Assembly (NCBI GenBank): GCA_029706075.1
Contig: JAINUG010000020.1
Span: 6,167,860-6,231,859 of the forward strand
Source of the DNA: Aldrovandia affinis
Taxonomy: Eukaryota; Chordata; Actinopteri; Notacanthiformes; Halosauridae
Direction of reading: 5' to 3'
Length of the DNA stretch: 64,000 nucleotides
This document shows positions 39,001 through 47,758 of this stretch, piece by piece; within the stretch, counting starts at the first letter, position 1, and every line of letters starts with the position of its first letter. Made by a program: the position numbers and the translations under genes. The notes under the pieces are model-generated. The model was not told the DNA's origin. It saw only the letters and a list, made by a program, of their open reading frames with translations, and ran no database searches.

Positions 39001-41527
39001 CACAATAAATAAAGTCAGGGATTATTATTAATGCCTCTCATTCCTGACACAGTTTTTAAAGTTTATTTAGTCACAGTCTTTAGTTTTGTTGAGGTTACCA
39101 TCCGACCCTTTCACACATTCCTTCTTATTTTCATTCAGTAATGGAGTAGAATTGTAGTGCCAGGGATACAATTACAGCAGAAGGCCTAAAGCAAACATTA
39201 CCACAGTCCCAATCCATTCCATAACCAGATCTGGTCAAAAGTTTATATTAAAGCTTGAGAAGCTATAGTAAGTATTGTGCAAATCTGTTCAACCCTCCAC
39301 AGTGACCAAAAGCCAACGTTATTTTTTTGTGCTGTAAAATGTCTGCAAAGGTCATGAAGAAAGAGCTACTGTGTTTCAACTTTCAGATTTAGGTAGTGCT
39401 CTGAATGAGATCCAGATCATTTGAAAATTTCACAAAAAGGAGAAGAGCACTACCAGGACATCCATTTTACTGGGATAATGTGTGTTCCTTCTTTAAATTG
39501 TAGTGAAGTGGAAAGCATTGAAAGAACTGCCTTTCATTGGGGAAACCATTACTGATCCTTCAGTGTGGTAATGTCTCATTTATAGATTACATCTGCCATG
39601 ATTTTGTTTTTTGAGCTATGATTCCTCATCCAAACTGTTCCACAGCATTGAAACAGGATGAGGTCGCAAAACCTGGACTGGAAACTCATTTTATATCTGC
39701 ATACTGTCACAAAGATTAGTTTCTCATGTTTTTGCAAACAATGATCTGGCTATGTATAAACAAGCTTCATACATCCGTGGCCCGACATAAAAGTGCATGA
39801 AAGTTATTATGTCTTTTCTAACCAAAGTTTCAAAAAGCCATCTTTGATCAGTGAACTCAGATTTGAACAGTGCCTCCCCCTTTGGAACGGATAATGCTCA
39901 AGAGACCCCCCCCCCATCACCCCCAACCCCACTGCCACTGTGGCCAGCCTCTCCCTTCCTGCCCTGCCCAGATCTGATGGTAATCTCTCAAGACGGAGCT
40001 GTGGCCAGGACGCAGTGCTGCCATCTCCACGAACAGCGCCCCCTCTTGGCCAAACCCAATTCAGAGACAGTGCAGCAGAGGAACTCCCTGTCCAAGGTTG
40101 GAAAGCAGCCCTGAGCAATGACTGCAACATTATGCAGACTGTACAGAATCAGTTAAGAAACTGTTTATGTCTGTTACAACTCAAATAAATTTAAAATATC
40201 TCCCAAAATGTACTCATTTGGTATCAAACTGAACAAAAAATCGAAGTATATTTCACAGAACCAGTTAGCTACACAGTCTGCTCACGCTGAAGAGGGAAGT
40301 GACTTCGGTTAGCTGAGCAGCCTGCACATGCTGGTTAACTTCCAAGTGCTTCTTTAAATTTGTGCATTGCTAAACACTTTAAAATGGGGACTGTGTAGTA
40401 CCCAGTCACTGAGGGAAAGGGAAGCTTACCTTTATTTCACATTTCTTGTGGGCTGCCATTTTACACACTGGAGAGAGGGAGAGAGGAAGAGGTGGAGAGA
40501 GGGAGAGAGGGAGGAGAGAGAAAATTACTCTCTGACCCCAGAAAAAAGTGGCAAAAAGAAACTTGGAAAATAATGGAACAGCAAGCAAACAAATTTACAA
40601 ACGAAAAAATTTAACGATAGCTCAGTTCACTATCTAAATTGAGAGACTGTGAAGTGGCCATCGATGGGGTGTGGCAGACTATGGGTGAAGGCTTCCCATC
40701 CTACAGTGGAGAGGAACAGATATGAACTGTGGGGTCCACTTACTGTGTACACTAATGTGTGGGCTGATTTTGCTGTTCTTAGGCAAACATGGCATAATGT
40801 AAATAAATGACTTAATTCGTATTTGGGATAAATTAATTCAAAGTCATATTTACTTTCAGTCATATTAAAACATACATGCAACAAATTAAATTAGGATCCA
40901 CCTGTGTTTCACAGGAGAATTCAGTGTCATGACAAAGACACATTTGCATTTTATTAATTACTTTATTATTAATTTATTAGTCATTGCTTTATTATTTACT
41001 TATGCCATATTAAACATTGTAATATCAAAGATGTGGCTGTAATATACACATTTTTGAATCACAGAAAGACATTCTCTTCAACTTAATTTGCCAAATGCAG
41101 TGATTTCAGTTGGCTCATTCTAAAGCATATGGGTGAAATGACTGATAACGTCATCACATATTTTTCATTTGTGGCATCTCAAATTTTGTAATAGAAGTTA
41201 AAATGTAATGTTCACTCTTATTCTCTGTTAAAGGTCTCAGCACAGGTATAAGAATGTCATATATGCTTCTTTTAGATGAGAATGTTTTTCTCTTAACCCT
41301 TCTCAACTCTAAAGGGCTTTGACCTTTTGTCAAATGTTATTCACTGCCTTCTGTTAGAACATACAGATATTAGAAAAGCGCTTAAACACATGCGCTATGA
41401 AGTACCACCTGGCTCACTCACCTCTGCAGAAGCAGCCCAAACTGTCAATGCTCTGACTACAAACTTCACACTGGCGCTTCTTCCTGAAGATCTTCTCTCT
41501 GAAAGCATGGGCCTCCCCCTTCTCCAC
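14399..41527 (-). CDS. tns2: Tensin-2 (TNS2/TENC1), 27 exons recognised, first exon(s) missing
   Basis: Exons, 5' to 3' on the minus strand: 41527-41422, 40467-40430, 30154-30116, 29704-29666, 29114-29065, 28481-28307, 27731-27681, 27310-27188, 26422-26358, 26128-26045, 25659-25547, 25300-25240, 24950-24875, 24730-24601, 24264-24199, 23491-23375, 22722-21253, 21138-20991, 20833-19905, 19686-about 19567, 19128-19033, 18573-18496, 18018-17941, 17702-17534, 15839-15771, 14851-14822, 14540-14399. Total is 4662 nt, one frame, ending in TGA. Domain order C1, PTP-like, C2, disordered, SH2, PTB is unique to tensin-2; other tensins lack the C1 finger. Motifs such as [20 protein letters not shown] and [14 protein letters not shown] also match TNS2. 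The protein is a focal-adhesion scaffold linking integrin tails, actin and tyrosine-phosphorylated partners. Human TNS2 is about 1,400 residues; the extra length here lies mostly in the disordered region. Only the donor of the exon at 19567 is ambiguous. Confidence 0.95.
15046..15723. mobile_element. DNA transposon remnant in a tns2 intron, with Myb/SANT-like fragment
   Basis: Terminal inverted repeats GGCGCTTTTCCACCGCA (left) and TGCGGTGGAAAAGCGCC (right) bound a 678-bp element. Inside, a minus-strand frame around 15300-15410 includes [16 protein letters not shown] and, in another part, [12 protein letters not shown], resembling the Myb/SANT-like DNA-binding domain encoded by PIF/Harbinger elements, but frameshifted. 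The class is uncertain: no 3-bp or 8-bp target duplication is evident. Confidence 0.55.
15967..16902 (+). mobile_element. pogo/Tigger element, internally deleted, in a tns2 intron
   Basis: Termini CAGGCAGTCCCCGGGTTATG (left) and CCCGGAGACTGCCTG (right) are flanked by TA on both sides, as expected for Tc1/mariner/pogo insertions. The element encodes the start of a Tigger transposase (see 16221), but the catalytic DDE region is gone and is replaced by AT-rich sequence. Confidence 0.85.
16221..16579 (+). pseudogene. Tigger transposase N-terminus (CENP-B-type HTH), broken
   Basis: ATG at 16221 reads [32 protein letters not shown] and [14 protein letters not shown], the CENP-B/Tigger N-terminal DNA-binding region. 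The frame then ends. One base-frame change later, the homology resumes ([38 protein letters not shown]) until about 16579. The catalytic domain is absent. Confidence 0.75.
18050..18240. repeat. CA-rich degenerate repeat
   Basis: Imprecise tandem copies containing CACACACTCA and ATGTATC-TCCAACAC-type segments within a tns2 intron. Confidence 0.7.
18496..19686 (-). CDS. tns2: tns2 exons encoding the SH2 domain
   Basis: Exons 19686-about 19567, 19128-19033 and 18573-18496 complete the SH2 domain begun in the exon ending at 19905. The phosphotyrosine-binding motif is [11 protein letters not shown], so the essential βB5 arginine is intact. The rest reads [50 protein letters not shown] and [13 protein letters not shown]. 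The donor of the first exon is uncertain. A phase-compatible GT at 19566 (A|GTATTG) is used here because it keeps the frame open, but it is weak, and the residues at that junction (after [10 protein letters not shown]) lie in a loop that varies between tensins. The domain should bind phosphotyrosine partners and couple tensin to receptor and DLC1-type signalling. Confidence 0.9.
18808..18975. repeat. Minisatellite, unit about 32 bp
   Basis: About five tandem copies of a unit starting TGTATGCCCCACCCCCTCCT and continuing CATCTCTCTCTC. Located in a tns2 intron between SH2 exons. Confidence 0.85.
19137..19170. repeat. tns2: (GA)n microsatellite beside a tns2 splice acceptor
   Basis: A perfect GA run on the plus strand. 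On the minus strand it forms a CT tract directly upstream of the acceptor of the exon at 19128, so it also acts as that exon's polypyrimidine tract. Confidence 0.85.
19905..22722 (-). CDS. tns2: tns2 exons encoding the long disordered central region
   Basis: Exons 22722-21253 (1470 nt), 21138-20991 (148 nt) and 20833-19905 (929 nt). The large exon starts [19 protein letters not shown], the end of C2, then becomes proline-, serine- and histidine-rich. Tensin-2 landmarks survive: [16 protein letters not shown], a CLCRDCGCR cysteine cluster, [26 protein letters not shown] and HHVTFVPPV just before SH2. It also carries an R/E-rich stretch (about 21650-21850) that looks helical and is not recalled from mammalian TNS2. 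The last exon ends [19 protein letters not shown], the start of SH2. The GC content is much higher than in the surrounding introns, producing several long open frames on the opposite strand that are shadows. Confidence 0.92.
23375..25300 (-). CDS. tns2: tns2 exons encoding the PTEN-type C2 domain
   Basis: Exons 25300-25240, 24950-24875, 24730-24601, 24264-24199 and 23491-23375. Readable motifs in order: [81 protein letters not shown] and [17 protein letters not shown]. The exon at 24950 must start there (after gtttag) and not at the nearer gcag, because the downstream choice would create a stop at the exon junction. The extended start gives Y-D-L-Q-G, matching other tensins. In PTEN and tensins this domain packs against the phosphatase domain and contacts membranes. 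The segment covers about residues 295-445 of the recognised part. Confidence 0.93.
23700..23875 (-). repeat. SINE fragment, reverse orientation
   Basis: Contains ATACAATCCATCTATACAGC, TACCTTGCTCAAGGGTACAA and CCTGGGAATCAAAGC, a block shared with 41640-41722. It is a common fish SINE body, here in a tns2 intron. Confidence 0.65.
23911..24150. mobile_element. hAT MITE (240 bp) with 8-bp target-site duplication
   Basis: Ends CAGGGGTTCCCTAACT and AGTTTGGGAACCACTG form near-perfect terminal inverted repeats. The 8-bp flanks GCTTAGAG (23903-23910) and GCTTATAG (24151-24158) differ at one base, as expected for an aged hAT target duplication. It lies in the tns2 intron between the C2 exons. Confidence 0.85.
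25425..25520. repeat. CA-rich microsatellite
   Basis: Irregular ACAC tract in a tns2 intron, ending just before the donor of the exon at 25547 (minus-strand sense). Confidence 0.8.
25547..28481 (-). CDS. tns2: tns2 exons encoding the PTEN-like phosphatase domain
   Basis: Exons 28481-28307, 27731-27681, 27310-27188, 26422-26358, 26128-26045 and 25659-25547. The domain opens [20 protein letters not shown] and includes [38 protein letters not shown] and [17 protein letters not shown]. It then passes into [24 protein letters not shown]. The P-loop, split across two exons, reads LLCKGNKGKTG: the nucleophile cysteine (residue 206 from the first recognised codon) is present, but the histidine before it is leucine and the C(X)5R arginine is lysine. 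Human TNS2 has the same Cys...Lys arrangement. The domain is therefore expected to be weakly active or a pseudophosphatase that works mainly as a fold next to C2. Confidence 0.93.
26130..26350. repeat. Compound CA/TA microsatellite with internal duplication
   Basis: Interrupted ACAC tracts contain two copies of an AGAACATATAAGCACACA segment (about 26158 and 26265). The tract fills the short tns2 intron between the P-loop exon and the exon at 26128. Confidence 0.8.
27516..27635. repeat. (CAGA)n and GA-rich tract
   Basis: A perfect CAGA run (about 27517-27542) is followed by a GAGA-rich stretch (27598-27630), all within a tns2 intron. Confidence 0.85.
28008..28262 (-). repeat. tRNA-derived SINE, reverse orientation
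   Basis: The reverse complement begins GGGGCCCACGGGTGGCG with a degenerate tRNA-like head and shares the body with the SINEs at 33195 and 61147 (CCAGCAGTGACAAAG block, CCCTCTGGGGCAGACAGC block). Located next to the first PTP-domain exon of tns2. Confidence 0.75.
28727..28775 (+). repeat. SINE/L2 conserved 3' tail
   Basis: Contains GTAAGACACTCTGGATAAGA followed by GCGTCTGCTAAATGCC and a short TGTAA-like end, the L2-clade tail. Confidence 0.8.
29065..30154 (-). CDS. tns2: tns2 micro-exons linking the C1 and PTP-like domains
   Basis: Three short exons: 30154-30116 (39 nt, [13 protein letters not shown]), 29704-29666 (39 nt, [13 protein letters not shown]) and 29114-29065 (50 nt, [16 protein letters not shown]). 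Each has a proper acceptor and donor and the phases join. The peptide corresponds to the tensin-2 linker that in human runs VTSAC, RRNTAP, GSTKSL and RSTLPRS. The first exon supplies the last C1 cysteine. Serines and threonines in an arginine-rich context make phosphorylation plausible. These exons are too short for simple ORF searches and are easily missed by gene predictors. Confidence 0.9.
29793..29999. mobile_element. Tc1-derived MITE fragment, family shared with 59965
   Basis: Starts CAGGTAACTGCCAAAAAAAA after a TA dinucleotide. Its interior (CCACCACCATCAAC, AGACACTTGTAGAATCTATG, TTGGTGTTTCCTTTATTTTG) matches the element at 59965-60367 in reverse orientation. The terminal repeat at the right end is cut. 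Confidence 0.75.
30160..32280. other. tns2 intron sequence, no exon found
   Basis: Part of the 10-kb intron between C1 exons 2 and 3. Short open frames only. Contains a poly-C run at 30492-30500. No transposon was recognised with confidence. Confidence 0.5.
32316..32377 (+). promoter_or_regulatory. Candidate internal promoter cluster in a tns2 intron
   Basis: A palindromic CRE (TGACGTCA, 32316-32323), an inverted CCAAT box (ATTGG, 32345-32349), a GC-box-like GGAGCGGGGCG (32351-32361) and a TTTAAA (32372-32377) lie within 62 bp. On the plus strand a short open segment starting ATG at 32416 ends at a good donor (GAG|GTGAGC, 32479/32480). Because CRE, CCAAT and GC boxes work in both directions, this could also drive a shorter tns2 transcript on the minus strand. 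Purely motif-based. Confidence 0.35.
33001..33031. repeat. (TTATC)n microsatellite
   Basis: About six pentanucleotide copies. Confidence 0.9.
33195..33500 (+). repeat. tRNA-derived SINE
   Basis: Head GGGGCCTCCCGGTTGGTCTC followed by GCGGTTACAAAG resembles an A box, and GGGGTTCGATTCC is a good B box of an RNA polymerase III promoter. The body shares CCGGGAGTGCC-like and GGGCGGCAATTGGCTGTC blocks with the copy at 61147. The open frame through it is not a gene. Confidence 0.85.
34405..35361 (-). mobile_element. Tc1-like transposon with about 110-bp terminal inverted repeats
   Basis: Ends CACTACCGGTCAAACGTTTT (left) and AAAACTTTTGACCGGTAGTG (right) are flanked by TA dinucleotides. The inverted repeats extend about 110 bp each. 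The minus strand encodes Tc1 transposase pieces: [20 protein letters not shown] and [12 protein letters not shown] (about 35150-35044), and [15 protein letters not shown] (about 34780). The copy is frameshifted and interrupted by a later insertion at 34563-34697. It lies in the tns2 intron between C1 exons. Confidence 0.9.
34563..34697 (+). mobile_element. LINE-tail insertion nested in the Tc1 copy
   Basis: About 130 bp reading CTGTGATGGATTGGCGACCT through GGGATAGGCTCCAGC to a (TGGA)n end. It is bounded on both sides by ATAACGTGGGTTAAC, a direct repeat of about 14-15 bp, the signature of LINE-type retroposition. It belongs to the same family as the repeat at 1-290. Confidence 0.85.
35400..40420. 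other. tns2 intron sequence, no exon found
   Basis: About 5 kb of the intron between the exons at 40430 and 30154. The part around 36240-36900 is somewhat GC-richer with CpGs but shows no convincing exon. Open frames up to 149 codons (37367-37816) show no domain and are considered chance. Confidence 0.45.
40430..41527 (-). CDS. tns2: tns2 exons encoding the C1 zinc-finger domain
   Basis: Exons 41527-41422 (106 nt) and 40467-40430 (38 nt), finished by the first codons of the exon at 30154. Numbered from the first recognised codon, the C1 ligands are H7, C20, C23, C34, C37, H42, C45 and C53. This exactly fits H-x12-C-x2-C-x10-C-x2-C-x4-H-x2-C-x7-C. The finger starts [19 protein letters not shown] and ends [19 protein letters not shown]1 domains of this type bind membrane lipid or proteins; only tensin-2 among tensins has one. 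The first exon here begins in phase 0 after a clear acceptor (tttgcag), so at least one more coding exon must lie upstream, beyond the 6-kb minisatellite. Confidence 0.93.
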
Positions 41528-41570
41528 CTGCAAACACAGAGACAGAGCTGTCTAACCATAGCAAGCATTA

Positions 41571-41722
41571 CATTACATTTGAGGCATTTAGCAGATGCTT
41601 TTACCCAGAGCAACCTACACGGCTGACTTTTTTTTTCATACAATCCATTTATACAGCTGGACAGTTTACTGAAGGAATTCAGGTTAGGTACCTTGCTCAA
41701 GGGTGCAACCACCCGGGAATCT
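41571..41722 (-). repeat. SINE/L2-tail repeat, reverse orientation
   Basis: CATTACATTTGAGGCATTTA followed by GCAGATGCTTTTACCC is the reversed L2 tail; TACCTTGCTCAAGGGTGCAA is the SINE body also seen at 23770. It lies between the first recognised tns2 exon and the 34-bp minisatellite. Confidence 0.75.
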
Positions 41723-41723
41723 T

Positions 41724-44700
41724 GTTTAAACTCAATAAGCAACACAGGCACTTACAAACACTGTAACAAAGCTCTAAACTCAGCAATCAGCACTGTTACA
41801 GAGCTGTCTAAACTCAGCCATCAACACTGTAACAGAGCTGTCTAAACTCAGCCATCAGCACTATTACAGAGCTGTCTAAACTCAGCAATCAGCACTGTTA
41901 CAGAGCTGTCTAAACCCAGCAATCAGCACTGTAACAGAGCTGTCTAAACTCAGCAATCAACACTGTTACAGAGCTGTCTAAACTCAGCAATCAGCACTGT
42001 TACAGAGCTGTCTAAACTCAGCAATCAGCACTGTTACAGAGCTGTCTAAACTCAGCAATCAACACTGTTACAGAGCTGTCTAAACTCAGCAATCAGCACT
42101 GTTACAGAGCTGTCTAAACCCAGCAATCAGCACTGTAACAGAGCTGTCTAAACTCAGCCATCAACACTGTTACAGGGCTGTCTAAACTCAGCCATCAACA
42201 CTGTTACAGGGCTGTCTAAACTCAGCAATCAACACGGTTACAGAGCTGTCTAAACTCAGCAATCAACACTGTAACAGGGCTGTCTACACTCAGCAATCAG
42301 CACTGTAACAGAGCTGTCTAAACTCAGCCATCAACACTGTTACAGGGCTGTCTAAACTCAGCCATCAACACTGTTACAGGGCTGTCTAAACTCAGCAATC
42401 AACACGGTTACAGAGCTGTCTAAACTCAGCAATCAACACTGTAACAGGGCTGTCTAAACTCAGCAATCAGCACTGTTACAGAGCTGTCTAAACTCAGCAC
42501 TCAATGCTGTTACAGAGCTGTCTAAACTCAGCAATCAGCACTGTTACAGAGCTGTCTAAACCCAGCAATCAGCACTGTAACAGAGCTGTCTAAACTCAGC
42601 CATCAACACTGTTACAGGGCTGTCTAAACTCAGCCATCAACACTGTTACAGGGCTGTCTAAACTCAGCCATCAACACTGTTACAGGGCTGTCTAAACTCA
42701 GCAATCAACACGGTTACAGAGCTGTCTAAACTCAGCAATCAACACTGTAACAGGGCTGTCTACACTCAGCAATGAGCACTGTAACAGAGCTGTCTAAACT
42801 CAGCAATCAACACGGTTACAGAGCTGTCTAAACTCAGCAATCAACACTGTAACAGGGCTGTCTAAACTCAGCAATCAGCACTGTTACAGAGCTGTCTAAA
42901 CTCAGCAATCAATGCTGTTACAGAGCTGTCTAAACCCAGCCATCAACACTGTTACAGAGCTGTCTAAACTCAGCAATCAACACTGTAACAGAGCTGTCTA
43001 AATTCAGCAATCAACACTGTAACAGAGCTGTCTAAACCCAGCCATCAACACGGTTACAGAGCTGTCTAAACTCAGCAATCAACACTGTTACAGAGCTGTC
43101 TAAACTCAGCCATCAACACTGTTACAGAGCTGTCTAAACTCAGCAATCAACACTGTTACAGAGCTGTCTAAACTCAGCAATCAACACTGTTACAGAGCTG
43201 TCTAAACTCAGCAATCAACACTGAACTCAGCAATCAACACTGTTACAGAGCTGTCTAAATTCAGCAATCAACACTGTAACAGAGCTGTGTAAACTCAGCA
43301 ATCAACACTGTCACAGAGCTGTCTAAACTCAGCAATCAGCACTGTAACAGAGCTGTCTAAACTCTGCAATCAACACTGTTACAGGGCTGTCTAAACTCAG
43401 CAATCAACACTGTTACACAGCTGTCTAAACTCAGCAATCAACACTGTTACAGAGCTGTCTAAATTCAGCAATCAACACTGTAACAGAGCTGTCTAAACCC
43501 AGCCATCAACACTGTTACAGAGCTGTCTAAACTCAGCAATCAGCACTGTTACAGAGCTGTCTAAACTCAGCAATCAACACTGTAACAGAGCTGTCTAAAC
43601 TCAGCAATCAACACTGTAACAGAGCTGTCTAAACCCAGCCATCAACACTGTTACAGAGCTGTCTAAACTCAGCAATCAACACTGAACTCAGCAATCAACA
43701 CTGTTACAGAGCTGTGTAAACTCAGCAATCAACACTGTCACAGAGCTGTCTAAACTCAGCCATCAACACTGTTACAGAACTGTCTAAACTCAGCCATCAA
43801 CACTGTTACAGAGTTGTCTACACTCAGCAATCAACACTGAACTCAGCAATCAACACTGTTACAGAGCTGTCTAAATTCAGCAATCAACATTGTAACAGAG
43901 CTGTCTAAACTCAGCCATCAACACTGTAACAGAGCTGTCTAAACTCAGCAATCAACACTGTTACAGAGCTGTCTAAACTCAGCAATCAGCACTGTTACAG
44001 AGCTGTCTAAACTCAGCAATCAGCACTGTTACAGAGCTGTCTAAACTCAGCAATCAACACTGTTACAGAGCTGTCTAAACTCAGCAATCAACACTGTAAC
44101 AGAGCTGTCTAAATTCAGCAATCAACACTAACAGAGCTGTCTAAACTCTGCAATCAACACTGTAACAGAGCTGTGTAAACTCAGCCATCAACACTGTTAC
44201 AGAGCTGTCTAAACTCAGCAATCAACACTGTTACAGAGCTGTCTAAATTCAGCAGTCAACACTATTACAGAGCTGTCTAAACTCAGCCATCAACACTGTT
44301 ACAGGGCTGTCTAAACTCAGCCATCAACACTGTTACAGAGCTGTCTGAACTCAGCAATCAACACTGTTACAGAGCTGTCTAAACTCAGCAACCAACACTG
44401 TTACAGAGCTGTCTAAACTCAGCCATCAACACTGTTACAGGGCTGTCTAAACTCAGCCATCAACACTGTTACAGGGCTGTCTAAACTCAGCAATCAACAC
44501 GGTTACAGAGCTGTCTAAACTCAGCAATCAACACTGTAACAGGGCTGTCTAAACTCAGCAATCAGCACTGTTACAGAGCTGTCTAAACTCAGCACTCAAT
44601 GCTGTTACAGAGCTGTCTAAACTCAGCAATCAGCACTGTTACAGAGCTGTCTAAACCCAGCAATCAGCACTGTAACAGAGCTGTCTAAACTCAGCCATCA

Positions 44701-47700
44701 ACACTGTTACAGGGCTGTCTAAACTCAGCCATCAACACTGTTACAGGGCTGTCTAAACTCAGCCATCAACACTGTTACAGGGCTGTCTAAACTCAGCAAT
44801 CAACACGGTTACAGAGCTGTCTAAACTCAGCAATCAACACTGTAACAGGGCTGTCTACACTCAGCAATGAGCACTGTAACAGAGCTGTCTAAACTCAGCA
44901 ATCAACACGGTTACAGAGCTGTCTAAACTCAGCAATCAACACTGTAACAGGGCTGTCTAAACTCAGCAATCAGCACTGTTACAGAGCTGTCTAAACTCAG
45001 CAATCAATGCTGTTACAGAGCTGTCTAAACCCAGCCATCAACACTGTTACAGAGCTGTCTAAACTCAGCAATCAACACTGTAACAGAGCTGTCTAAATTC
45101 AGCAATCAACACTGTAACAGAGCTGTCTAAACCCAGCCATCAACACGGTTACAGAGCTGTCTAAACTCAGCAATCAACACTGTTACAGAGCTGTCTAAAC
45201 TCAGCCATCAACACTGTTACAGAGCTGTCTAAACTCAGCAATCAACACTGTTACAGAGCTGTCTAAACTCAGCAATCAACACTGTTACAGAGCTGTCTAA
45301 ACTCAGCAATCAACACTGAACTCAGCAATCAACACTGTTACAGAGCTGTCTAAATTCAGCAATCAACACTGTAACAGAGCTGTGTAAACTCAGCAATCAA
45401 CACTGTCACAGAGCTGTCTAAACTCAGCAATCAGCACTGTAACAGAGCTGTCTAAACTCTGCAATCAACACTGTTACAGGGCTGTCTAAACTCAGCAATC
45501 AACACTGTTACACAGCTGTCTAAACTCAGCAATCAACACTGTTACAGAGCTGTCTAAATTCAGCAATCAACACTGTAACAGAGCTGTCTAAACCCAGCCA
45601 TCAACACTGTTACAGAGCTGTCTAAACTCAGCAATCAGCACTGTTACAGAGCTGTCTAAACTCAGCAATCAACACTGTAACAGAGCTGTCTAAACTCAGC
45701 AATCAACACTGTAACAGAGCTGTCTAAACCCAGCCATCAACACTGTTACAGAGCTGTCTAAACTCAGCAATCAACACTGAACTCAGCAATCAACACTGTT
45801 ACAGAGCTGTCTAAATTCAGCAATCAACACTGTAACAGAGCTGTGTAAACTCAGCAATCAACACTGTCACAGAGCTGTCTAAACTCAGCAATCAGCACTG
45901 TAACAGAGCTGTCTAAACTCTGCAATCAACACTGTTACAGGGCTGTCTAAACTCAGCAATCAACACTGTTACACAGCTGTCTAAACTCAGCAATCAACAC
46001 TGTTACAGAGCTGTCTAAATTCAGCAATCAACACTGTAACAGAGCTGTCTGTTAAACTAAACTCAGCCATCAACACTGTTACAGAGCTGTCTAAACTCAG
46101 CAATCAGCACTGTTACAGAGCTGTCTAAACTCAGCAATCAACACTGTTACAGAGCTGTCTAAACTCGGCAATCAACACTGTTACAGAGCTGTCTAAACTC
46201 AGCAATCAACACTGTTAGAGCTGTCTAAACTCGGCAATCAACACTGAACTCAGCTAAACTCAATCAACACTGTTACAGAGCTGTCTAAATTCAGCAATCA
46301 ACACTGAACTCAGCAATCAACACTGTTACAGAGCTGTCTAAACTCAAAGCAATCAGCACTGTAACAGAGCTAAAAACTCAGCAATCAACACTGTTACAGG
46401 GCTGTCACAGCAATCAGCTGTTACACAGCTAAACTCAGCAATCAACACTGTAACAGAGCTGTCTAAACTCTGCAATCAACACTGTGTAACAGGGCTGTCT
46501 AAACTCAGCAATCAACACTGTTACACAGCTGTCTAAACTCAGCAATACAATCAACACTGTAACAGAGCTGTCTAAACTCAGCAATCAACACTGTAACAGA
46601 GCTGTCTAAACCCAGCCATCAACACTGTTACAGAGCTGTCTAAACTCAGCAATCAACACTGAACTCAGCAATCAACACTGTTACAGAGCTGTGTAAACTC
46701 AGCAATCAACACTGTCACAGAGCTGTCTAAACTCAGCCATCAACACTGTTACAGAACTGTCTAAACTCAGCCATCAACACTGTTACAGAGTTGTCTACAC
46801 TCAGCAATCAACACTGAACTCAGCAATCAACACTGTTACAGAGCTGTCTAAATTCAGCAATCAACATTGTAACAGAGCTGTCTAAACTCAGCCATCAACA
46901 CTGTAACAGAGCTGTCTAAACTCAGCAATCAACACTGTTACAGAGCTGTCTAAACTCAGCAATCAGCACTGTTACAGAGCTGTCTAAACTCAGCAATCAG
47001 CACTGTTACAGAGCTGTCTAAACTCAGCAATCAACACTGTTACAGAGCTGTCTAAACTCAGCAATCAACACTGTAACAGAGCTGTCTAAATTCAGCAATC
47101 AACACTAACAGAGCTGTCTAAACTCTGCAATCAACACTGTAACAGAGCTGTGTAAACTCAGCCATCAACACTGTTACAGAGCTGTCTAAACTCAGCAATC
47201 AACACTGTTACAGAGCTGTCTAAATTCAGCAGTCAACACTATTACAGAGCTGTCTAAACTCAGCCATCAACACTGTTACAGGGCTGTCTAAACTCAGCCA
47301 TCAACACTGTTACAGAGCTGTCTGAACTCAGCAATCAACACTGTTACAGAGCTGTCTAAACTCAGCAACCAACACTGTTACAGAGCTGTCTAAACTCCGC
47401 GATCAACACTGTTACAGAGCTGTCTAAACTCAGCAATCAACACTGTTACAGAGCTGTCTAAACTCAGCAATCAACACTGTAACAGAGCTGTCTAAACTCA
47501 ACAATCAACACTGTTACAGAACTGTCTAAACTCAGCAATCAACACTGAACTCAGCAATCAACACTGTTACAGAGCTGTCTAAATTCAGCAATCAACACTA
47601 ACAGAGCTGTCTAAACTCTGCAATCAACACTGTAACAGAGCTGTCTAAACTCAGCAATCAACACTGTTACAGAGCTGTCTAAATTCAGCAATCAATACTG

Positions 47701-47758
47701 TTACAGAGCTGTCGAAACTCGGTGAGGAATACAGAGACAGTGGTCTAAACTCAGTGTG
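41724..47758. repeat. 6-kb minisatellite, 34-bp unit, with higher-order structure
   Basis: Tandem array of a 34-bp unit: ACAGAGCTGTCTAAACTCAG plus CAATCAACACTGTT, about 175 copies. Frequent variants are ACAGGGCTG, CAGCCATC, CAATCAGCAC, TAAATTCAG, CACGG and a shortened unit CACTGAACTCAGC. Variant order shows large duplications: marker variants at 42501, 42771 and 43221 recur exactly 2095 bp later, and those at 43771 and 44344 recur exactly 2977 bp later. A patch at about 46040-46560 is irregular. It sits in the first recognised tns2 intron, upstream of the C1 exon. Confidence 0.97.

Noticed and set aside
41724-47758. Resemblance to a CRISPR-like direct-repeat array
   Set aside because: Units are contiguous with no unique spacers, and the genome is eukaryotic. 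It is a minisatellite.
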